NCBI GenBank assembly: GCA_945878885.1
Contig: CAMCUP010000013.1
Coordinates: 1 to 50,239 of the forward strand
Source of the DNA: Polynucleobacter meluiroseus
Lineage (GTDB): Bacteria; Pseudomonadota; Gammaproteobacteria; Burkholderiales; Burkholderiaceae
DNA length: 50,239 nucleotides
Direction of reading: 5' to 3'
The first letter of the stretch is position 1. The number at the start of each line of letters is the position of its first letter. The notes beneath the pieces were generated by a model. It was not told the origin of the DNA, did not search any database, and worked only from the letters and a program-made list of their open reading frames with translations. The translations under genes and the position numbers were made by a program. Of the stretch, positions 35,186 through 45,257 are shown in pieces.

Positions 35186-35833
35186 TTAAGAGTTTTCAAG
35201 CACGATGCCTTCAACTAAATTAGCTACATCCTCACATTTATCAGTAGCCTCTTCTAATAACTCATAAATACGCTGAAATTTAATCAGCTCACGCACCTCA
35301 ATTTCTTCACGAAACAATTTAGCAATTGCGGTAGAAAGCAAGCGATCAGCGTCAGACTCAAGCCGGTCAATCTCTTCACAAGTTTTTAGGGCGCCTTTTG
35401 CAACTTCTGGATCAGAAATCATTTTTAAGGCAGCAATCGCATTTTTTACTCGCCCACAACATTGCGTGCAAATTTCAGCCATGCGTAACATTTCGGCAGT
35501 CATTTGCTTTACATCATACAAGTACATCGCCTCAGTAGCGTTCTGAATTAAATCTGCTACATCGTCCATAGTATTTGTTAAGGAAAAAATTTGATCTCGA
35601 TCGATCGGCGTAATAAAGGTTTTATGTAACTGGCGATTTACTTCTTTCACCACATTATCGGCAGCATTCTCAGCCTTATCCACTTCCTGCGAGTACTGCA
35701 ATCGCAAAGCTTCATCGCTGTAATTTTCAATAAATTTTAAAAACGCTTCCGAGGCAGCAAGAATATGATTTGCATGTTCATTAAACAACTCGAAAAAATT
35801 GCCATCGTGAGGCATTAATTTGCTAAAAAACAT
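35186..35833 (-). CDS. DUF47 PhoU-like protein, Pit partner
   Basis: 215 residues, all helical, beginning with FFSKLMPHDGNFFELFNEHANHI and containing the E/D-rich segments EVDKAENAADNVVKEVN and EIDRLESDADRL, which bind metal clusters in PhoU-like folds. It probably regulates the Pit transporter encoded next. The ATG has AAGGAA nine bases upstream. The 132-base gap before it holds no gene, and no PhoB box was recognised. Confidence 0.92.
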   Translation of the reverse strand: MFFSKLMPHDGNFFELFNEHANHILAASEAFLKFIENYSDEALRLQYSQEVDKAENAADNVVKEVNRQLHKTFITPIDRDQIFSLTNTMDDVADLIQNATEAMYLYDVKQMTAEMLRMAEICTQCCGRVKNAIAALKMISDPEVAKGALKTCEEIDRLESDADRLLSTAIAKLFREEIEVRELIKFQRIYELLEEATDKCEDVANLVEGIVLENS

Positions 35834-35965
35834 GAATTAGGTTCCTTTGCTTGACAGGCAATATTTACGGCAACGATTACTCGGCTCTTGCATTTCTCGG
35901 CTCATTCTATAGGAAGTTACTCAGTCAGTAATAAAGCTTCTCCTTAAAAGCTATGCATTACTGCT

Positions 35966-36772
35966 TTAGGGCTTACTACTGCGGCGCATAATCTCGATAT
36001 CCCCATAAAACGCTTTTACCTCTGAGCGGGTGTTATCCGTATCGGTCAAAATTCCTACGCCAATTAGGTTTCCAGGAGCTTCGCCATAGGCTGCTTTGTA
36101 ATCTGCGGTTAAATCACGCTGGTGTTTGCGCCACTCTCCTACCGCTTCCCACCCAGAATCAACTACGATCATTTTGATACGAGCTGAGTTAGTATTTGTA
36201 ATGATGCTATCCACCTCCCCTTTTCCAGCCCAGATATACATCAGGGTTGCGTAAGGCATTTCTTGGCCACTAATTAAGCTAGCTATTTCAAAGGCCAGCC
36301 GATCTTTTAAGGGTAATTTTGATTTATTACCATCAAATGCAACCAAAATGCGCAGGGGTGCATCATCGCTAGCCCGCTCGGTATTATCGGCGCCTGGTAT
36401 TGAGCCGGCTGCCTTCCACTCCCATTGCAACCAGGTATTTTTGGGTGATTGTGGTTTGAGCTTCACGGCCAAACCCGAAGCAGCTGACTGCGCATTAGCA
36501 CTTAAGACTGTTCTGCCCTGATAATTCTCTAGGCGGTAGACGGTATTTTTTTTATAAGGTGCTAAACGATAAAACTGCCAGCCTTTAGGAAGGCCTGCTT
36601 GGCCAATTTGCGTTGAAAATTTTTGGACTGTTTCTTGGGGATCTTGCTGTTCTTGGTTTAGCAACTCACCAGGTTCTTTGCCTGAAGAGACCAAAATAGG
36701 GCCGCTACATGCAGCAATACCAAAAAGCGCTGTAGTCATGACTAGACAGTAAAAGAAGGTGGCGAACTTCAT
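35966..36772 (-). CDS. DUF3047-family lipoprotein
   Basis: 268 residues. A type II signal peptide ends at the lipobox IAAC (Cys22). The mature part shows the DUF3047 pattern: LPKGWQFYRLAP, YRLENYQGRTVLSANAQSAASGL, LQWEWKA, DDAPLRILVAFDG, TLMYIWAG, DYKAAYGEAPGNLIGVGILTDTDNT. These proteins have a lectin-like beta-sandwich appearance and no known reaction. It is anchored to the envelope and stands alone, divergent from the reductase gene across 112 bases. Confidence 0.82.
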   Translation of the reverse strand: MKFATFFYCLVMTTALFGIAACSGPILVSSGKEPGELLNQEQQDPQETVQKFSTQIGQAGLPKGWQFYRLAPYKKNTVYRLENYQGRTVLSANAQSAASGLAVKLKPQSPKNTWLQWEWKAAGSIPGADNTERASDDAPLRILVAFDGNKSKLPLKDRLAFEIASLISGQEMPYATLMYIWAGKGEVDSIITNTNSARIKMIVVDSGWEAVGEWRKHQRDLTADYKAAYGEAPGNLIGVGILTDTDNTRSEVKAFYGDIEIMRRSSKP

Positions 36773-36884
36773 AAGCTGGAATTGTCCCAGAGATTAAGCG
36801 CCGACCAGTCTAAAATCACCCTTTAAGTATTTTTACCCTGATTTATCCCCCCTTTAACCTACCCACCTTATTAAAGAATCGATC

Positions 36885-37793
36885 ATGACAAATACCTCGG
36901 CAAGCAGCGCTAGTTCGACACTCAACAAAATTGGCTTTATTGGCACTGGCATTATGGGTAGCAGCATGGCTGGGCATTTATTGGCTGGCGGCTACCCAGT
37001 GCAAGTATTTAATCGCACCAAAGAAAAGGCTGCTGGTTTAATTGCACGCGGTGCTACTTGGGCAAGTTCTCCCGCAGAATTAGCGGCGCAAGCTGATGTG
37101 ATTATTACAATTATTGGCTATCCCCGCGATGTGGAAGAAACCTATTTGGGCCCTAATGGCATTTTGGCTAATGCGCGTAGCGGTAGTATTGCCATTGATA
37201 TGACCACCTCAAGCCCCGCCTTAGCGGTACAAATTGCAGCAGCTGGTCTTAAAAAAGGGCTTGCTTGTCTCGATGCACCTGTTTCAGGTGGCGATATAGG
37301 TGCCCGCGATGCCAAGTTATCGATTATGGTTGGCGGTGATGCAAATGCTTATGAAAAAGTATTGCCCTTATTTCAATTGATGGGCAACAACATTGCCCTT
37401 TTAGGGCCGGCTGGTTCAGGTCAATACACCAAGTTATGCAATCAAATTGTAATTGCCTCAACTATTATGGGGGTCTGTGAAGGCCTCTCCTTCGCCAAGA
37501 AGGCTGGGCTCGATCCTTTAGCGGTTCTTAAAGTGATTGGCAGTGGCGCAGCCAGTAGCACCCAATTAAATATGTTGGGACCTAAGATGGTCCAAGACGA
37601 TTTTGCCCCTGGTTTCATGATTGAACATTTAGTCAAAGATCTGGGAATTTCAATTACTGAATCTGCGCAAATGGGTCTTAACCTACCTGGCTTACAACAA
37701 GCTAAAAAGCTGTATGACCTCTTAATTACCCAAGGGCTTGGCCGCTCTGGTACCCAAGCATTATTTAAAGTGTATTTACAAAATTTAGCGTAG
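36885..37793 (+). CDS. 3-hydroxyisobutyrate dehydrogenase/tartronate semialdehyde reductase-type enzyme
   Basis: 302 residues. The NAD(P) fold GFIGTGIMGSSMAGHLLAGG is at about 18-37. The substrate motif DAPVSGGDIGARDAKLSIMVGG and the catalytic lysine region GQYTKLCNQIV follow. The family reduces or oxidises short 3-hydroxy acids (3-hydroxyisobutyrate in valine breakdown, tartronate semialdehyde in glyoxylate use). Neighbours do not decide between these. The ATG has a weak AAAGAA ribosome site. Confidence 0.88.
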   Translation: MTNTSASSASSTLNKIGFIGTGIMGSSMAGHLLAGGYPVQVFNRTKEKAAGLIARGATWASSPAELAAQADVIITIIGYPRDVEETYLGPNGILANARSGSIAIDMTTSSPALAVQIAAAGLKKGLACLDAPVSGGDIGARDAKLSIMVGGDANAYEKVLPLFQLMGNNIALLGPAGSGQYTKLCNQIVIASTIMGVCEGLSFAKKAGLDPLAVLKVIGSGAASSTQLNMLGPKMVQDDFAPGFMIEHLVKDLGISITESAQMGLNLPGLQQAKKLYDLLITQGLGRSGTQALFKVYLQNLA

Positions 37794-37828
37794 TAAAGAA
37801 GTATGACAAGGATCATGACAAAATCAGT

Positions 37829-39355
37829 TTGACTTCACTCTTGCCTTCTTCAACCATAGGCCGCTGGGCTTTGTATGGCGTACTAATTGGCGCACTAATT
37901 CATTTGGTGCTGGGCTTTACTATTGAATTTTCGGTAGACGAAGCGCACTACGCCTTATATGCCAAACACTTAGCCTGGAGTTACTTTGATCACCCACCTT
38001 TAGTCGGCTGGATTCAATGGCCTTTGGTTATCCTCAATGCAAACGAAGGCGTGATCCGCTTCATCCCCGAAATACTTTGGCTAATTTCCTGTGCTTTGGT
38101 GTACTGCATTACCAACGATTTAAGTACATATTTAGAAACCAAAGCCAAAGGCGTACAGGCACGGCAATTACCAACAAAACCGCTCGCCAGTTTTGCCGCA
38201 CTCATAGCGGTCGTCTTAGCACCTCTACCCCATGTATTAGCGGTTGGCCTATTGCCCGATTCACTCTTAACTCCGCTGGTCTTAACCTTACTGTGGCTTG
38301 CAATTCGGTGGTTACAACAAGCTTATACCTTGCAAACTTGGCAATGGCTACTAATGGGGTTGGTACTCGGCTTAGCGGGCCTTAGTAAATACACTGCAGT
38401 CTTTAGTGCTGTAGCACTTGCCTTGGTTTTTTTACTTGGACCACGCAAGGCCTGGTTACATCAGCCTGGTTTTTGGTTGGCAGTGCTGCTTGCGCTCCTA
38501 GTAATTAGCCCAATTATTTTGTGGAACTGGGCACACGCTTGGATTTCTTTTCAGTATCAGCTAAATCATGGTGGAGGCGGTGCATGGTCTTGGCTAGGCA
38601 TTGGCCGATTTTTTGGTGTTCAATTACTTGCTTACGGTGTTTTGCTGCCGCTCGGTGGCTTCATCTTCATACGCTACTTTGTTGCGCTTGCCAAACCCCA
38701 ACTGCTTAGCTTGTTGGCTTTTTTTCTCTTGCCGTTTGCGCTCTTTGCCATTTTATCTGCAGGCGGAGGCCTACCTCACTGGACTAGCCCCGCCTGGTTT
38801 TGTTTAGCTCCATTTGCCGGAATCGGCCTAGCAGCACTCTGGTTACAGTCTTATCGATGGCTGCTAAGTGTTTGTGCAGCAGTGCAACTATTGCTTTGCT
38901 TGTTAGGCTTCGGCTTAGTCTTTATCGGCGGCTTAGCAATAAGTAATTTAGCCAATAATCCCATCGCTGATCTCTATGGCTGGAAGTTGGCTGGCGCTCG
39001 AGCAAGTCAACTTGCCCAAGTAAAACAAGCTACGGGTACCGCAGTCCAAAACTGGACTCTCGCTAGCCGCTTAGCTTGGTATAGCGCCCCATTACCTATT
39101 TTTGTGCTTGATCAACGCGAAGACCAATTTGATCTGTGGTTTGGTCCATTGCCACCACAATCCAGCGTTATTTTGGTGAATTGGTCGGGAATGTCCTTTA
39201 ATCCACCTCTAAATCCTAGCGATCCACGAGGCTATTTTAACTCGTGTGATTCCTTAGAAACCCTTTCGATTGACCGTTTTAGCCAACATTTAGCTCAATT
39301 TGAGTTCAGTTTTTGCCAAGGTTGGAACCCCAAAGCATTATCCTTACGCCTATGA
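37829..39355 (+). CDS. Glycosyltransferase family 39 (ArnT-like) membrane protein
   Basis: 508 residues with about 12 helices. The periplasmic catalytic loop motif VDEAHYALYAKHLAWSYFDHPPLVGW near residues 33-60 is typical of GT-C transferases using polyprenyl-phosphate sugars. It may decorate lipid A or another glycan. The only start is a TTG at 37829 without a good ribosome site; an ATG at 37815 is in another frame and soon stops. It is first in a coupled set with a flippase-like protein, GT9 and PAP2 genes. Confidence 0.87.
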   Translation: MTSLLPSSTIGRWALYGVLIGALIHLVLGFTIEFSVDEAHYALYAKHLAWSYFDHPPLVGWIQWPLVILNANEGVIRFIPEILWLISCALVYCITNDLSTYLETKAKGVQARQLPTKPLASFAALIAVVLAPLPHVLAVGLLPDSLLTPLVLTLLWLAIRWLQQAYTLQTWQWLLMGLVLGLAGLSKYTAVFSAVALALVFLLGPRKAWLHQPGFWLAVLLALLVISPIILWNWAHAWISFQYQLNHGGGGAWSWLGIGRFFGVQLLAYGVLLPLGGFIFIRYFVALAKPQLLSLLAFFLLPFALFAILSAGGGLPHWTSPAWFCLAPFAGIGLAALWLQSYRWLLSVCAAVQLLLCLLGFGLVFIGGLAISNLANNPIADLYGWKLAGARASQLAQVKQATGTAVQNWTLASRLAWYSAPLPIFVLDQREDQFDLWFGPLPPQSSVILVNWSGMSFNPPLNPSDPRGYFNSCDSLETLSIDRFSQHLAQFEFSFCQGWNPKALSLRL

Positions 39356-40395
39356 GCAAAAATCTGCCCGCTAAGGCAGCCCATCATTCGGGCTGGAAAA
39401 CCATTCTTAAACGAAGCTGGCCCACGATTCGCATTTTGCTATCTATTGCGCTACTGTGGAAAGCCACTAGCGGCATCGACTGGCACGCCCTCTTTACCAC
39501 CGAGTTAAAAATGCAACCCATCTGGTTCATTGGGGCTGTGCTGGCTATTCTTTTGGCCTTTACCTGCGGTGGCATTCGCTGGGCCCTGCTCATGCGCAAA
39601 GTGGGTTTTGAAGGCAGTGTTTTTGCTTACATCAAACTGTATTTTGCGGGCACCTTAATTAATCAAGGTTTGCCTAGTACCTTAGGTGGAGATAGTTATC
39701 GCGCTGTAACGGGAAGCCACCTTACCGCCGACGATAAAGTTGGTGGCAAAAAAGAGCTTGATGAAGAATTGCATCACGAAGTTGATTTAGGCCACGCTAC
39801 TCCAAAGTTACGTCTGGGCTTTGCGATGACTTTAATTGATCGCATCCTAGGCTTAGCTGGTAATAATTTATTAGGTGGAATTGGTTTAGTATTAGGCGGT
39901 GCTACTCTAGCCAGTTGGGGAGTTGAATTAGGCTACGGGGTACTTGCGGTGATGTTGTCTGCAGGCCTGATTGGTGCATTGATTTTAATTTGGGGTCCAA
40001 GCCTAAGGCTCTTAGAAAAAATCTTGGCACGCTTTCGGATGATAGCTACCTTACCTGGCATTCGTTTTGCCTTCGGCTTTCCGGTAACAATTGCACAAGT
40101 TACTTTCTCAATTGGAATTCACTGCTTGAACATCGTTGCGCTCAGTTGCTGTCTAAAGGCTTATGGCGCAGCAGTGCCAATTGAAGCTTTGATGATTGGC
40201 TTGCCTGCCCTGAGCTTATTGCTGATGCTACCGATTAGTATTTCTGGCTGGGGTTTACGTGAAGCAACGCTGTCCTCTGTTCTGGTGCTGTGGGGTGTTG
40301 ATCCATCCTTAACGGTCTTGGCTTCAGTTAGTTTCGGGGCTTTTTCTGCGCTCTGTGCGTTGCCCGGCCTTTATCCCCTATTAAAATTTAAATAA
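39352..40395 (+). CDS. Flippase-like integral membrane protein (UPF0104/LPG synthase TM family)
   Basis: About 347 residues from the ATG at 39352, which overlaps the GT39 stop as ATGA. About eight helices; the family block KLYFAGTLINQGLPSTLGGDSYRA and the later LPISISGWGLREATLS are typical of YbhN/AglD-like proteins. Members are proposed to move lipids or to modify lipid heads. A hydrophilic stretch rich in Lys/Glu/Asp (about 120-145) lies in a loop. Confidence 0.85.
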   Translation: MSKNLPAKAAHHSGWKTILKRSWPTIRILLSIALLWKATSGIDWHALFTTELKMQPIWFIGAVLAILLAFTCGGIRWALLMRKVGFEGSVFAYIKLYFAGTLINQGLPSTLGGDSYRAVTGSHLTADDKVGGKKELDEELHHEVDLGHATPKLRLGFAMTLIDRILGLAGNNLLGGIGLVLGGATLASWGVELGYGVLAVMLSAGLIGALILIWGPSLRLLEKILARFRMIATLPGIRFAFGFPVTIAQVTFSIGIHCLNIVALSCCLKAYGAAVPIEALMIGLPALSLLLMLPISISGWGLREATLSSVLVLWGVDPSLTVLASVSFGAFSALCALPGLYPLLKFK

Positions 40396-40407
40396 AGCGG
40401 CAAACCA

Positions 40408-41652
40408 ATGAGTATTAGCGTTAACACCATGCGCAGCATTGACCATTGGCTTGGGGTACCCCTGTGTGCCTTAATAAGCCCTGTGGTTGCTGTGCTCGAT
40501 CGTCTGCAAGGGTTTTTCAAGCCTGCCCTGCAGCAGCCCCGCAAATTACTTTTTATAGAATTATCAGAAATGGGTAGTGCAATTTTGGTTGACCCAGCCA
40601 TGCGTCAAGCCCAAGCTCGGGGTGCCGAAATTTACTTTCTCATTTTTAAAAGTAATCGCGCTAGCCTCAGTTTACTTAACACCGTTAAACCAGAAAATAT
40701 TTTTACAATTGATGCAACTGGCTTGTTTAGCCTGATGCGTGATTCAGTGACATTTTTATGGCAAGCACGGCGCCAGAGAATTGATACGGTGATTGATCTA
40801 GAATTATTTTCCCGCTTTACTGCTCTCTTAACTGGCCTGTGCGGCGCGCAACGGCGAGTTGGCTACCATATTTTTCATGGTGAAGGTTTATGGCGCGGTA
40901 CGATGCTTACGCGCAAGGTACATTACAACCCTCATATTCATATTGCCAAGAATTTTATTTCTTTAGTACACGCGGCTTTTGCAAATACCATCGAAATCCC
41001 TTTTAGCAAAATCGCCATTCCTGATGCTGAAATACGTATAGAGCAAGCTAAGATTGAGCCAAGTGATTTACAGGCAGTGCAACAACGTATATTCGATTTG
41101 GCCGAACAAATGGCAATACCATTTGACCCGGTATCACAACGCGTGATCCTGATTAATCCCAATGCCAGTGATTTACTGCCCCAGCGGCGCTGGGCTCCAC
41201 ACCGTTTTGCTGAACTCATTGCCAGTATTCATGCGCGTTGGCCCAAGGACCTCATCCTTATTACAGGCTCTGCAAATGAAATTGCTTATGTTGAAGCCAT
41301 TCGCCTTCAAGCAAAGGTAGCGCGCGCTATTAACTTCGCCGGCAAAGTTCGTTTTAGTGAACTACCCGCCTTATACACACTTGCTAAAGTAATGGTCACC
41401 AATGATTCTGGTCCAGGCCATTTTTCTTCTGTAACGCAATTACGCACGGTCGTCCTTTTTGGCCCCGAAACTCCAGCTTTATATGGGTCGCTGGGTCGCT
41501 CAATTGCAATTACCGCTCAACTTGCTTGCTCGCCTTGTGTGAGCGCTGCCAACCACCGTAAAACCCCATGTCAGGATAACGTCTGTATGCAAGCCATTAG
41601 TGTTGCAGAAGTTATGGTCAAGGTCACAGTACAACTGGATGCTACCGATTAA
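40408..41652 (+). CDS. Glycosyltransferase family 9 (heptosyltransferase-like)
   Basis: 414 residues with two Rossmann-like domains. Recognisable pieces are KLLFIELSEMGSAILVDPAMRQ in the N-terminal domain and RRWAPHRFAELIASI and VTNDSGPGHFSSV (nucleotide-sugar site) in the C-terminal domain. A cluster of cysteines (CSPCVSAANHRKTPCQDNVC) near the C-terminus is common in the family. It likely adds heptose or a related sugar to lipopolysaccharide core. It starts 12 bases after the flippase gene and overlaps the PAP2 gene by 14 bases. Confidence 0.88.
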   Translation: MSISVNTMRSIDHWLGVPLCALISPVVAVLDRLQGFFKPALQQPRKLLFIELSEMGSAILVDPAMRQAQARGAEIYFLIFKSNRASLSLLNTVKPENIFTIDATGLFSLMRDSVTFLWQARRQRIDTVIDLELFSRFTALLTGLCGAQRRVGYHIFHGEGLWRGTMLTRKVHYNPHIHIAKNFISLVHAAFANTIEIPFSKIAIPDAEIRIEQAKIEPSDLQAVQQRIFDLAEQMAIPFDPVSQRVILINPNASDLLPQRRWAPHRFAELIASIHARWPKDLILITGSANEIAYVEAIRLQAKVARAINFAGKVRFSELPALYTLAKVMVTNDSGPGHFSSVTQLRTVVLFGPETPALYGSLGRSIAITAQLACSPCVSAANHRKTPCQDNVCMQAISVAEVMVKVTVQLDATD

Positions 41653-42421
41653 TCGCGCACCCCGGCTGCTGTTTTGGCTTTTGCCCCTCCTTCCCATTGC
41701 GTTGGGGCTTAGTTTATTTTTCACCAACCAACAGGTCAGTTCATTTTTAGCCCTCAATGCAGCAACTCAAATTCTACCGAACTGGGCTTGGGCTGCATTT
41801 ACGTTCTTAGGTAATGGCTGGGGACTCTTTGCTATTGCCTTTCCGCTATTAATCCTCGCGCCTCGAGTTTTGAGTGCTGGGATTTTTGCTGGGGTCTTAA
41901 CGGCGGTAATCAGTTCTACCCTGAAGCCCCTGCTGAATTTACCCCGCCCCTCTGGTGTACTGGTTGAAGGCAGTTTTTTTCGCTATGGCGAAATATTGCT
42001 AACAAACTCGATGCCATCAGGTCATACACTAACTGCTTTTGCTGTAGCTACAGCAATTTTTTTCTGCGCTAAGCAAGCGTACCGCAAGGCCCTATTACTT
42101 TTATTTTTCTTTGCCACCTTAGTCGGTATTTCACGCAGCGCCATCGGCGTGCATTGGCTGAGTGATGTTTTGGTGGCGGCAGGTTTAGGCTTTTGGTGTG
42201 GCCTCATTGGCGCCTATCTAGCCGATAAAATACCTAGCAAGCAATTACTAGCCATTGGCTGGTGGCCGCGCTTTATTGCACTTGGCGGCCTTGTTACCAT
42301 CTATATTTTGCTAAATTCATCTATCGATTTCGCGGAAAACCATTATTTACAAAATCTTGGGGTAATTTTTATTTTACTCACTCTGATCGTTTTTGGCCTC
42401 CGCCAAAAAACGTCTACCTAA
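41639..42421 (+). CDS. PAP2-family membrane phosphatase
   Basis: About 260 residues from ATG 41639 (inside the GT9 end, GT9 stop at 41652). Six helices and all three PAP2 motifs are present: KPLLNLPRP, PSGH and SRSAIGVHWLSDV. It dephosphorylates lipid phosphates such as lipid A, undecaprenyl pyrophosphate or phosphatidylglycerol phosphate. Location beside lipopolysaccharide-type transferases favours a lipid A or undecaprenyl carrier role. Confidence 0.9.
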   Translation: MLPINRAPRLLFWLLPLLPIALGLSLFFTNQQVSSFLALNAATQILPNWAWAAFTFLGNGWGLFAIAFPLLILAPRVLSAGIFAGVLTAVISSTLKPLLNLPRPSGVLVEGSFFRYGEILLTNSMPSGHTLTAFAVATAIFFCAKQAYRKALLLLFFFATLVGISRSAIGVHWLSDVLVAAGLGFWCGLIGAYLADKIPSKQLLAIGWWPRFIALGGLVTIYILLNSSIDFAENHYLQNLGVIFILLTLIVFGLRQKTST

Positions 42422-42448
42422 TCATTCGTTTGTTCATCATGCATTGCT

Positions 42449-43300
42449 ATGTTTAGCTATCGCCATGCTTTTCATGCAGGTAGTCATGCTGATATTTTGA
42501 AGCATCTTGTTCTTATTGAGCTGATTCACTACCTGCAAGAAAAACCAGGGGCGATTACATTTATTGATACGCATGCTGGTGCTGGCATTTATAACTTACA
42601 GGATGGTTTTGCGCAAATAAGCAAAGAGGCGCAATTAGGTATTGAACGTTTCGCCACCAAAGTGATGCCATCTTTTGAAAACTTACTACGGCAAGTTCAA
42701 TTCGAAAATCAAACTGGGCACTTATCTATATATCCAGGCTCACCTTTTATTTTAGCTCGACTATTAAGACCACAAGATCGCCTCAAACTATTTGAATTGC
42801 ATCCTAAAGAAATTCTTATTTTGCAAGGTAATGTAGCGCAACTACCCAATGCCAAACAAATTGATGTTTATGCCAGCAATGGCTTTAGTGGGCTTAAAGC
42901 ATTATTACCGCCACCAGGGCGCAGAGGCTTGATTTTAATAGACCCTGCTTATGAAGATAAAAATGATTATCGCCTGCTTGAAACAACGCTTGCTGAAGGG
43001 TTGCAGCGTTTTGCTACTGGTTGTTTTGCCCTTTGGTATCCGATATTGCCGCGGCGTGAATCCATAGCTCTAGTAGATCGCTTAAAAAAGGTGCTGGCGA
43101 GCTACTCAAGGCCTTGGTTACAAGCAGAGTTACGGGTTGCCAATGTTTCGGGTGAGCGGCGCTTGCAAGCGAGCGGCATGTTAATTGTGAACCCACCATG
43201 GACACTAAAAGAAAAATTAGCGCTTGCTTTGCCAGAGCTCAAGACTGCTCTTGCACAAGATAACAAAGCCGACTTTCATTTAAGTAGTGCCGAAGTTTAG
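42449..43300 (+). CDS. rlmJ: 23S rRNA m6A2030 methyltransferase RlmJ
   Basis: 283 residues. The N-terminal motif MFSYRHAFHAGSHADILKHLVL, SAM site IDTHAGAGIY and the N6-adenine catalytic motif IDPAYEDKNDY (DPxY type) identify RlmJ, which methylates A2030 in helix 72 of 23S rRNA. It follows the PAP2 gene after 27 bases. Full length compared with E. coli RlmJ (280). Confidence 0.95.
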   Translation: MFSYRHAFHAGSHADILKHLVLIELIHYLQEKPGAITFIDTHAGAGIYNLQDGFAQISKEAQLGIERFATKVMPSFENLLRQVQFENQTGHLSIYPGSPFILARLLRPQDRLKLFELHPKEILILQGNVAQLPNAKQIDVYASNGFSGLKALLPPPGRRGLILIDPAYEDKNDYRLLETTLAEGLQRFATGCFALWYPILPRRESIALVDRLKKVLASYSRPWLQAELRVANVSGERRLQASGMLIVNPPWTLKEKLALALPELKTALAQDNKADFHLSSAEV

Positions 43301-43328
43301 ACTACTTATTCTGCTTATTCAAGAATGC

Positions 43329-44272
43329 TTACCAATGCGCTTGTAGGCTAAACCCGTGTAAATTTGCAGTCAAATTAGCCTGTGCTCCAACAGGCAAGGT
43401 AAGCTTTTCTGGACAATGACCAAAAGGTAAGCCTGTCAAAATTGGAATTGAATTTGGCAAACGCTCTCGCAACCACGTAATAGCAGCCGTTAAGTCGTAG
43501 CCACGATCATTATCAAGTAAGTGATAGCCAGAAAAGTTGCCCAACAAAATTGCGCTCTGCTGCGCCAATACGTCAGCCTCTAGTAATTGAATCAACATCC
43601 GCTCTAGTCGATATGGGTGCTCGTTGATATCTTCTAGAAATAAAATACCGCCCTTCGTTTGTGCAGCATTGGGCATAAACTCACTGCCCATTAGGGTAGA
43701 CAAAATCGTAAGATTACCGCCCCATAACAAGCCATGAGCCTCTACAGAATTAACCTGATTTCCTAAGTAAGCCTGCGACTCTAGCACTTGGTAATTTAAT
43801 TGGCGATCTTTAATGGCTCGCTTAAAATGCTGCCACATGAAGGCATTAGGCACCAGTGGCTCGCCTGCTTGATTAAGTCGACCAAAATCGTAATTGAGCA
43901 TCGGGCCGGCTAAGCTAATTGCGCCCGTTTTAGCTAACAAGCCTAATTGAACAGCGGTGAAGTCACTATGGCCACAAATTTGTAGGCCGCGCTTCACTGC
44001 ATTTGCAAGTTCTAGCCATTGAATACCTGCCAAAATGCGCTGTAAACCATAACCACCGCGCATTGCCATCACAATCGTGTCAGCATCAAGCTCAGTAAGA
44101 GCATTGATTTCAGCTAAACGCTCGGCATCGGAACCTGCAAAGCGTTGATGCACTCGTTTGATACAAGCCAAATTACCGCATGTAATGCCTTGCTCACCCA
44201 AGTAGTGCACTGCATTGCTTGGGCTGCGCTGATCTAAAGCGGCGCCAGAGGGAGCAATAAGATGAATGTGCA

Positions 44273-44273
<1 letters not shown>
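43329..44273 (-). CDS. ldcA: Muramoyltetrapeptide (LD-)carboxypeptidase, S66 family
   Basis: About 314 residues from the ATG at 44273, which overlaps the tadA stop by one base. The N-terminal HIHLIAPSGA and AMRGGYGLQRIL (catalytic-site region) and the nucleophile context CGHSDFTAVQL fit the serine S66 family, which trims the terminal D-alanine from cytoplasmic murein tetrapeptides during recycling. No signal peptide is visible. Confidence 0.9.
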
Positions 44274-44785
<512 letters not shown>

Positions 44786-45247
44786 TTACACCTTCACAGC
44801 GGTTTTACTTAATACATCAGCCCAACAATTGGGTGTTTCATATAAGCGAATCGCAGCTAAAAACAACCGCTCTTGAAAAGCGGCCCTAAAAATAGGCTCT
44901 AGGATAGCAAAAGCAATTTGCGCTAAATTTTCAACGGTAGGCACCTGATCTAAGATCACAGTTTTATGGTTAGGCATGCTCTCTAAAAAAGTTACTACCC
45001 GCTGATCTTCTTTGGCTACCAAAAAAGCATGGTCCCATTTACTCACTAAATTTTCTTGCGCCAGACGCTTGATATCGCCAAAATCAAGCACCATTCCATC
45101 ATTAGGCGATCCTGAATGCTGTAAAACTTCACCGGCTATGGTGATCTCTAAGGCGTAACGATGCCCATGAAGATGGGCGCATTGCCCATCGTGATTCGGA
45201 ATACGGTGGCCTGCATCGAATTCTAGTCGCCGTGTAATTGTTATCAT
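44786..45247 (-). CDS. queD: 6-carboxy-5,6,7,8-tetrahydropterin synthase QueD
   Basis: 153 residues from ATG 45247 (an upstream frame extends to 45271 inside queE). Zinc ligands His14, His27 and His29 and catalytic Cys23 are in AGHRIPNHDGQCAHLHGHRY. It makes carboxytetrahydropterin from dihydroneopterin triphosphate for queuosine. It starts 10 bases after queE, whose product uses the pterin. Confidence 0.94.
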   Translation of the reverse strand: MITITRRLEFDAGHRIPNHDGQCAHLHGHRYALEITIAGEVLQHSGSPNDGMVLDFGDIKRLAQENLVSKWDHAFLVAKEDQRVVTFLESMPNHKTVILDQVPTVENLAQIAFAILEPIFRAAFQERLFLAAIRLYETPNCWADVLSKTAVKV

Positions 45248-45257
45248 AGGTCCAATA

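Noticed and set aside
35834..35965. PhoB box upstream of the Pit/PhoU-like operon
   Set aside because: Only a single CTGTCA is present; the usual tandem repeats with 11-base spacing are absent.
37801..37831. Frameshift at the start of the GT39 gene (ATG at 37815 in another frame)
   Set aside because: The ATG opens only five codons before a stop, and the TTG frame encodes a normal N-terminus; no need to assume an error.
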